A stretch of 64,000 nt of DNA from DATCMH01 sp036563505 (GTDB lineage: Bacteria; Pseudomonadota; Alphaproteobacteria; Rhizobiales; Beijerinckiaceae): positions 1 through 64,000 of the forward strand of contig DATCMH010000001.1 of NCBI GenBank assembly GCA_036563505.1. The letters run 5' to 3'. This document shows, one piece after another, positions 59,534 to 64,000 of the stretch; the stretch's first letter is position 1; each line of letters opens with the position of its first letter. Below the pieces are notes generated by a model. The model did not search any database and was not told the DNA's origin. It saw only the letters and a program-made list of their open reading frames with translations. Made by a program: the position numbers and the translations under genes.

Positions 59534-61822
59534 TCATCCGCCGATGTTGAAGGCGGCGAGCGCCGCCATGTTGACGATGTCGGCATCGGTCGCCCCGAGC
59601 GAGACCACCTGCACCGGCTTGTCGAGGCCGACGATGAGCGGCCCCAGCACCATGGCGCCGCCGAGTTCCTGCAGCATCTTCGTCGAGATCGACGCCGAGT
59701 GGAACGCCGGCATGACGAGCACGTTCGCCGGGCCGGTGAGGCGGGTGAACGGGTAGGCGGCCAAGAGGTCACGGTTCAGCGCCACGTCCGCGTTCATGTC
59801 GCCATCGACCTCGAAGTCGACCCGCAGGCCTTCGAGGATGCGCACCGCCTCCTGGATCTTGTCCGCGCGCTCGGCCTTGGGCTGGCCGAAGGTGGAGAAG
59901 GACAGGAGCGCCACCCGCGGCTCGTAGCCCATCCGCCGGGCCGCGCCCGCCGCCTCGACCGCGATCTCGGCGAGTTCCTGCGCCGAGGGCATCTCGTGGA
60001 GCGCCGTGTCCGCGACGAGCACGGTGCGGCCCCGCGCGATGCAGACCGAGACGCCGATCACCCGGTGGCCAGGCTTGGCGTCGATGACGCGGCGGATCTC
60101 CTCCATCGCCGTCGAGTAGTTGCGCGTCGCGCCCGTCACCAGGGCGTCGGCGTCGCCGAGCGCCACCATGGAAGCGGCGAAGTGGTTGCGGTCCTGGTTG
60201 ATGAGGCGCTGGCAGTCGCGGAAGAGGTAGCCGCGGCGCTGCAGCCGGTCGTACAGGAACTGGGCGTAGACCGCGTTGCGCTTCGACAGCCGCGCGTTGT
60301 GGATCTCCACGCCCTCGCGGCCGGAGAGCTCGATGCCCGCGGCCTCCGCCGTCTCGCGGATGCGGTCCTCGCGCCCCACCAGGATCGCGGTGCCGAGACC
60401 CTGGTTCACGTAAGACAGGGCGGCGCGGATGACCTGCTCCTCCTCGCCCTCGGCGAAGACCACGCGCTTGGGGAACTTGCGCACCCGCTCGAAGATGCGG
60501 TTGAGGGTGCCGGCCACCGGGTCGCGGCGCGCCGAAAGCTGCGCCTTGTAGCCGCGCGTGTCGACGATCGGTTTCCGTGCGACCCCTGAATCCATCGCTG
60601 CTTTCGCGACCGCCGCCGGCACGGTGTGGATGAGGCGCGGGTCGAAGGGGACAGGGATGATGTAGTCGCGCCCAAAGCGGGGCCGCGAGCCCTGATAGGC
60701 GGCGGCGACCTCGTCCGGCACGTCCTCGCGGGCGAGGTCGGCCAGCGCCTGGGCCGCCGCGACCTTCATCTCCATGTTGATGGTCGTCGCCTGCACGTCG
60801 AGGGCGCCGCGGAAGATGTAAGGGAAGCCCAGAACGTTGTTGACCTGGTTCGGGTAGTCCGAGCGTCCCGTCGCCATGATGGCGTCGTCGCGGATGCGGT
60901 GGACCTCCTCGGGCGTGATCTCCGGGTCCGGGTTCGCCATGGCGAAGATGATGGGCTCAGGCGCCATGGAGCGGATCATCGCGTCGGTGAAGGCGCCCCG
61001 CACCGAGAGGCCGAACACCGCGTCCGCCCCGTCGAGGGCGTCGGCCAGCGTCCGCCGGTCGGTCTCGGCGGCGTGGCCGGACTTCCACTGGTTCATGCCC
61101 TCGGTGCGGCCGCGATAAACCACGCCCTTCGTGTCGCACAGGATCACGTTGTTGGGCGCGAAGCCCATCGCCTTGAGCAGTTCCGTGCAGGCGATGCCCG
61201 CCGAGCCCGCGCCGTTCACGACGAGACGGGTCTTGGCCATGTCACGGCCGGTGAGGTGCAGGGCGTTGATGAGGCCCGCCGCCGCGATGATCGCCGTCCC
61301 GTGCTGGTCGTCGTGGAAGACGGGGATGTCCATCAGCTCGCGCAGGCGCTCCTCGATGATGAAGCACTCCGGCGCCTTGATGTCCTCCAGGTTGATGCCG
61401 CCGAAGGACGGCCCGAGATAGCGCACGCAGTTGATGAAGGCGTCCGGGTCCTCCGTGTCGACCTCGAGGTCGATGGAGTCGACGTCGGCGAAGCGCTTGA
61501 ACAGGACGGACTTGCCTTCCATCACCGGCTTCGAGGCGAGCGCGCCGAGGTTGCCGAGGCCGAGGATCGCGGTGCCGTTGGAGATCACGGCCACCATGTT
61601 GCCCCGGGCCGTGTAGTCGAAGGCCGTCGAGGGGTTTTCGGCGATGGCCTTCACCGGCACGGCGACGCCCGGCGAATAGGCGAGCGAGAGGTCGCGCTGC
61701 GTCGCCATCGGCTTCGTCGGCACCACCTCGAGCTTCCCCGGCCGGCCCTGGCTGTGGAAGAGCAGGGCTTCCTGGTCCGTGAAGGTCGGGCGGCTGCGGC
61801 GTTTGGGGGGCTGGTCGGCCAT
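59534..61822 (-). CDS. maeB: NADP-dependent malic enzyme (MaeB type)
   Basis: This 762-residue enzyme converts malate to pyruvate and CO2 with NADP. The N-terminal 430 residues are the malic enzyme proper (Tyr-Thr-Ala-Arg-Gly-Asn, Asn-Gly-Thr-Ala-Ile-Leu-Gly-Leu-Gly-Asn, Phe-His-Asp-Asp-Gln-His-Gly-Thr, Gly-Ala-Gly-Ser-Ala-Gly). The remaining 330 form a phosphotransacetylase-like regulatory domain, as in E. coli MaeB and rhizobial Tme/Dme. It is divergent from mutS across 188 bases that contain two gcgttgacg direct repeats. Confidence 0.95.
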   Translation of the reverse strand: MADQPPKRRSRPTFTDQEALLFHSQGRPGKLEVVPTKPMATQRDLSLAYSPGVAVPVKAIAENPSTAFDYTARGNMVAVISNGTAILGLGNLGALASKPVMEGKSVLFKRFADVDSIDLEVDTEDPDAFINCVRYLGPSFGGINLEDIKAPECFIIEERLRELMDIPVFHDDQHGTAIIAAAGLINALHLTGRDMAKTRLVVNGAGSAGIACTELLKAMGFAPNNVILCDTKGVVYRGRTEGMNQWKSGHAAETDRRTLADALDGADAVFGLSVRGAFTDAMIRSMAPEPIIFAMANPDPEITPEEVHRIRDDAIMATGRSDYPNQVNNVLGFPYIFRGALDVQATTINMEMKVAAAQALADLAREDVPDEVAAAYQGSRPRFGRDYIIPVPFDPRLIHTVPAAVAKAAMDSGVARKPIVDTRGYKAQLSARRDPVAGTLNRIFERVRKFPKRVVFAEGEEEQVIRAALSYVNQGLGTAILVGREDRIRETAEAAGIELSGREGVEIHNARLSKRNAVYAQFLYDRLQRRGYLFRDCQRLINQDRNHFAASMVALGDADALVTGATRNYSTAMEEIRRVIDAKPGHRVIGVSVCIARGRTVLVADTALHEMPSAQELAEIAVEAAGAARRMGYEPRVALLSFSTFGQPKAERADKIQEAVRILEGLRVDFEVDGDMNADVALNRDLLAAYPFTRLTGPANVLVMPAFHSASISTKMLQELGGAMVLGPLIVGLDKPVQVVSLGATDADIVNMAALAAFNIGG

Positions 61823-62010
61823 GGGCGGGGCGTATCCTCGGTGAGAGCGGCGCGACGCTTCTGGGGCGCGTTGACGAAGCCGCGGCGGGCGTTGACGTGG
61901 TTAACGGTCTTAGACCGCCGGCTCGCTCCCGCTCAAGGGCGATGGCCGAAGCTGTGCATCGCGGGGACGACGAGGTGAAACCCGGCGCGCGAGGGGTTAA
62001 GGTCGGCGCC

Positions 62011-64000
62011 ATGCTCGATCGCACCCCGCCCGAGATGCGCGGTTCCGTCCCCGACGAGGCCTCGCGTCCGACGCCCATGATGGCGCAGTACCTCGCCATC
62101 AAGGCGGAGCACCCGGACGGGCTGCTCTTCTACCGCATGGGGGACTTCTACGAGCTGTTCTTCGCCGATGCCGAGATCGCGGCGAAGGCGCTCGGCATCG
62201 TCCTGACCCGCCGCGGCAAGCACCTGGGCGAGGACATCCCGATGTGCGGCGTGCCCGTCGAGCGCGCCGACGACTACCTCCACCGCCTGATCCAGGCCGG
62301 CCACCGCGTCGCGGTCTGCGAGCAGACGGAGGATCCGGCCGAGGCCAAGCGGCGCGGGGGCAAGTCCGTGGTGCGCCGCGCGGTGGTGCGCCTCGTGACG
62401 CCCGGGACCCTCACGGAGGAGCGCCTCCTGGACCCGGGCCGGGCGAACCTCCTCGTCGCCGTCGCGCGCCGTCGCGCCTCGGACGGCGGCTGGTGCTACG
62501 GCATCGCCGGGGTTGACGTCTCGACGGGGCGCTTCACGGTGGCCGAAGTGCCGGCCGCCGGCCTCGCCGCGGAACTCGCCCGCCTCGACCCCCGCGAGAT
62601 CGTGCTGCCCGACACCTTGCACGACGACCCGGCCCTCAGGCCCCTCTGGCAGGATCTGCGCGCGGCGCTCACCCCTCTGCCCCGGGATGGCCTCGATCCC
62701 GCGGCGGCGGAGCGGCGCCTTAAAGAGCATTACGGCGTCGCGACCCTCGACGCCTTCGGTGCGCTCTCCCGGGCCGAGATCGCGGCGGCGGGCGCGGCGC
62801 TCGCTTACGTCGAGCGCACCCAGGTCGGAACGCGCCCGGCCCTCTCGCCGCCCCGGCGCCGGGCCGAGGGCGGGCTTGCCATCGACGCGGCGACCCGGGC
62901 GAATCTCGAGCTCACCCGGACGCTCTCGGGCGAACGGGCGGGAAGCCTCTTGGCCGCCATCGACCGCACCCTGACGCCCGGCGGCGCTCGCCTCCTGGCG
63001 GAGCGCCTCGCCGGGCCGCTGACCGATGTCGCCGCGATCCGGCGGCGGCAAGACGCGGTGGCCCATCTCCTCGGCGACGGCCTCGTCCGGGAGCGGTTGC
63101 GCGCCGCGCTGCGGACCGCGCCAGACCTTGCCCGGGCGCTCACGCGGCTCCAGCTCGACCGGGGCGGTCCGCGGGACCTCGCGGCGCTTCGCAACGGGCT
63201 CGCCGCGGGCACCGCGATCGCCGCCCTTCTCGGGACCGGAGATCTGCCCGAGGAACTCGCCAAGGCCCGGGCCGCCCTCGACCGTCTCGACCCGGAGCTC
63301 GGCGCCATGCTCGGCGCGGCGCTCGCGGACGAGCTGCCGCTTCTGAAACGCGACGGCGGCTTCGTGCGCGACGGGTTCTCGCGCGAGATCGGCGAGGCCC
63401 GGGCCCTGCAGCAGGACTCGCGCCGGTTCATCGCCGCCCTCCAGGCCCGCTACGCCGCCGAGACCGGCTGCCGGACCTTGAGGATCAAGCACAACAACGT
63501 GCTGGGCTACTTCGTCGAGGTGCCTCAAGGAGCGGGCGAGGATTTCCTGCGCGGCGAGCACAAAGCCCTGTTTGTCCACCGCCAGAGCCTGGCCGGCGCC
63601 ATGCGCTTCACGACGGTGGAGCTCGGCGCGCTGGAGGCGAAGATCGCCGGCGCCGCCGACCGGGCGCTGCGGCTGGAGCTCGAGGTTTTCGCGGCGCTCT
63701 CGTCCGCGGCGACGGCGCGGGCCGAGAGCCTTCTCGCCGCCGCCGACGCGCTGAGCGTTCTCGACGTTGCGTCAGGGCTCGCCGAGGCGGCGGCGGAGGG
63801 CGGCTGGACCCGGCCCCTCGTCGACGACGGCCTCGCTTTCTCAGTCGTCGCCGGGCGCCACCCGGTGGTGGAAGCAGCGCTCCGGCAGCAGGGCCAGCCC
63901 TTCGTCGCCAACGACTGCGACCTCTCGGGCGACGAGGCCGGGCGCATCCTCCTCGTCACCGGCCCGAACATGGGCGGCAAGTCGACCTATCTGCGCCAGA
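62011..64000 (+). CDS. mutS: DNA mismatch repair protein MutS, N-terminal part
   Basis: The 663 visible codons begin at ATG 62011; GTG at 61975 would add 12. The mismatch-reading domain has Met-Gly-Asp-Phe-Tyr-Glu-Leu-Phe (with the Phe-x-Glu motif), followed by connector, lever and clamp domains. The window ends inside the ATPase at Thr-Gly-Pro-Asn-Met-Gly-Gly-Lys-Ser-Thr (Walker A). So Walker B, the helix-turn-helix and the C-terminal tetramer region lie outside. Everything visible is intact. Confidence 0.97.
   Translation, partial: MLDRTPPEMRGSVPDEASRPTPMMAQYLAIKAEHPDGLLFYRMGDFYELFFADAEIAAKALGIVLTRRGKHLGEDIPMCGVPVERADDYLHRLIQAGHRVAVCEQTEDPAEAKRRGGKSVVRRAVVRLVTPGTLTEERLLDPGRANLLVAVARRRASDGGWCYGIAGVDVSTGRFTVAEVPAAGLAAELARLDPREIVLPDTLHDDPALRPLWQDLRAALTPLPRDGLDPAAAERRLKEHYGVATLDAFGALSRAEIAAAGAALAYVERTQVGTRPALSPPRRRAEGGLAIDAATRANLELTRTLSGERAGSLLAAIDRTLTPGGARLLAERLAGPLTDVAAIRRRQDAVAHLLGDGLVRERLRAALRTAPDLARALTRLQLDRGGPRDLAALRNGLAAGTAIAALLGTGDLPEELAKARAALDRLDPELGAMLGAALADELPLLKRDGGFVRDGFSREIGEARALQQDSRRFIAALQARYAAETGCRTLRIKHNNVLGYFVEVPQGAGEDFLRGEHKALFVHRQSLAGAMRFTTVELGALEAKIAGAADRALRLELEVFAALSSAATARAESLLAAADALSVLDVASGLAEAAAEGGWTRPLVDDGLAFSVVAGRHPVVEAALRQQGQPFVANDCDLSGDEAGRILLVTGPNMGGKSTYLRQ

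Overview
The window looks like chromosome of a high-GC alphaproteobacterium of the order Hyphomicrobiales (Rhizobiales), possibly Methylobacteriaceae or a relative. The reasons are the very high GC, frequent GTG and TTG starts, and many families typical of that order: DUF992, DUF3297, DUF2865, DUF2336, DUF1127, TIGR02300, and a class II EPSP synthase gene followed by cmk. I cannot fix the genus.

Layout. 1-2.4 kb is a more AT-rich stretch: the 5' part of a DUF992 gene, a ribbon-helix-helix gene facing a small unknown gene across a palindrome, and two small orphans. 2.8-9.2 kb holds an EamA exporter and a sugar-acid locus: an FCD/GntR regulator with its own palindrome, a DctQ-DctM-DctP TRAP transporter and a mandelate-racemase-type dehydratase. 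9.2-13.1 kb holds a DUF2243 membrane protein with a 61-residue partner, two hydrolases and an erythromycin-esterase homologue. 13.1-27.4 kb is a large hexuronate/sugar-acid region: two Gfo/Idh/MocA oxidoreductases, an ABC importer with two paralogous binding proteins, a fructuronate-reductase-like enzyme, an SDR, UxaC, a second FCD/GntR regulator that apparently starts at CTG, and UxuA. Together UxaC, the UxuB-like enzyme and UxuA can take glucuronate to 2-keto-3-deoxygluconate. An ornithine-cyclodeaminase-family gene and a PhnD-like gene follow.

28.2-33.0 kb is the most interesting part. It is one tightly overlapping operon containing a glycine-betaine-type ABC importer (binding protein, two permeases, ATPase). 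Between its binding protein and permeases sits a histidine-ammonia-lyase-fold enzyme whose cofactor-forming Ala-Ser-Gly is missing. This fits uptake and cleavage of a betaine, with ergothioneine the leading candidate. 33-44.8 kb carries an orphan Bug binding protein, a NepR-like small protein, a DUF1127 gene, eutBC, an aldolase/DeoR/racemase operon, an amino-acid-type importer without an ATPase, and a CoA-transferase/enoyl-CoA-hydratase pair.

45.8-48.0 kb is a small AT-rich island next to tRNA-Ala(GGC), flanked by an imperfect 24-bp direct repeat. It holds an HNH nuclease gene and two membrane-protein genes but no integrase. From 48.1 kb to the end the content is mostly core: TIGR02300, aroA, cmk (not followed by rpsA), DUF1194, mgsA, trans-3-hydroxyproline dehydratase, hrpB, a MarR-GNAT fusion, DUF2865, a HAD phosphatase, DUF2336, maeB and the first two thirds of mutS, cut by the window end inside Walker A.
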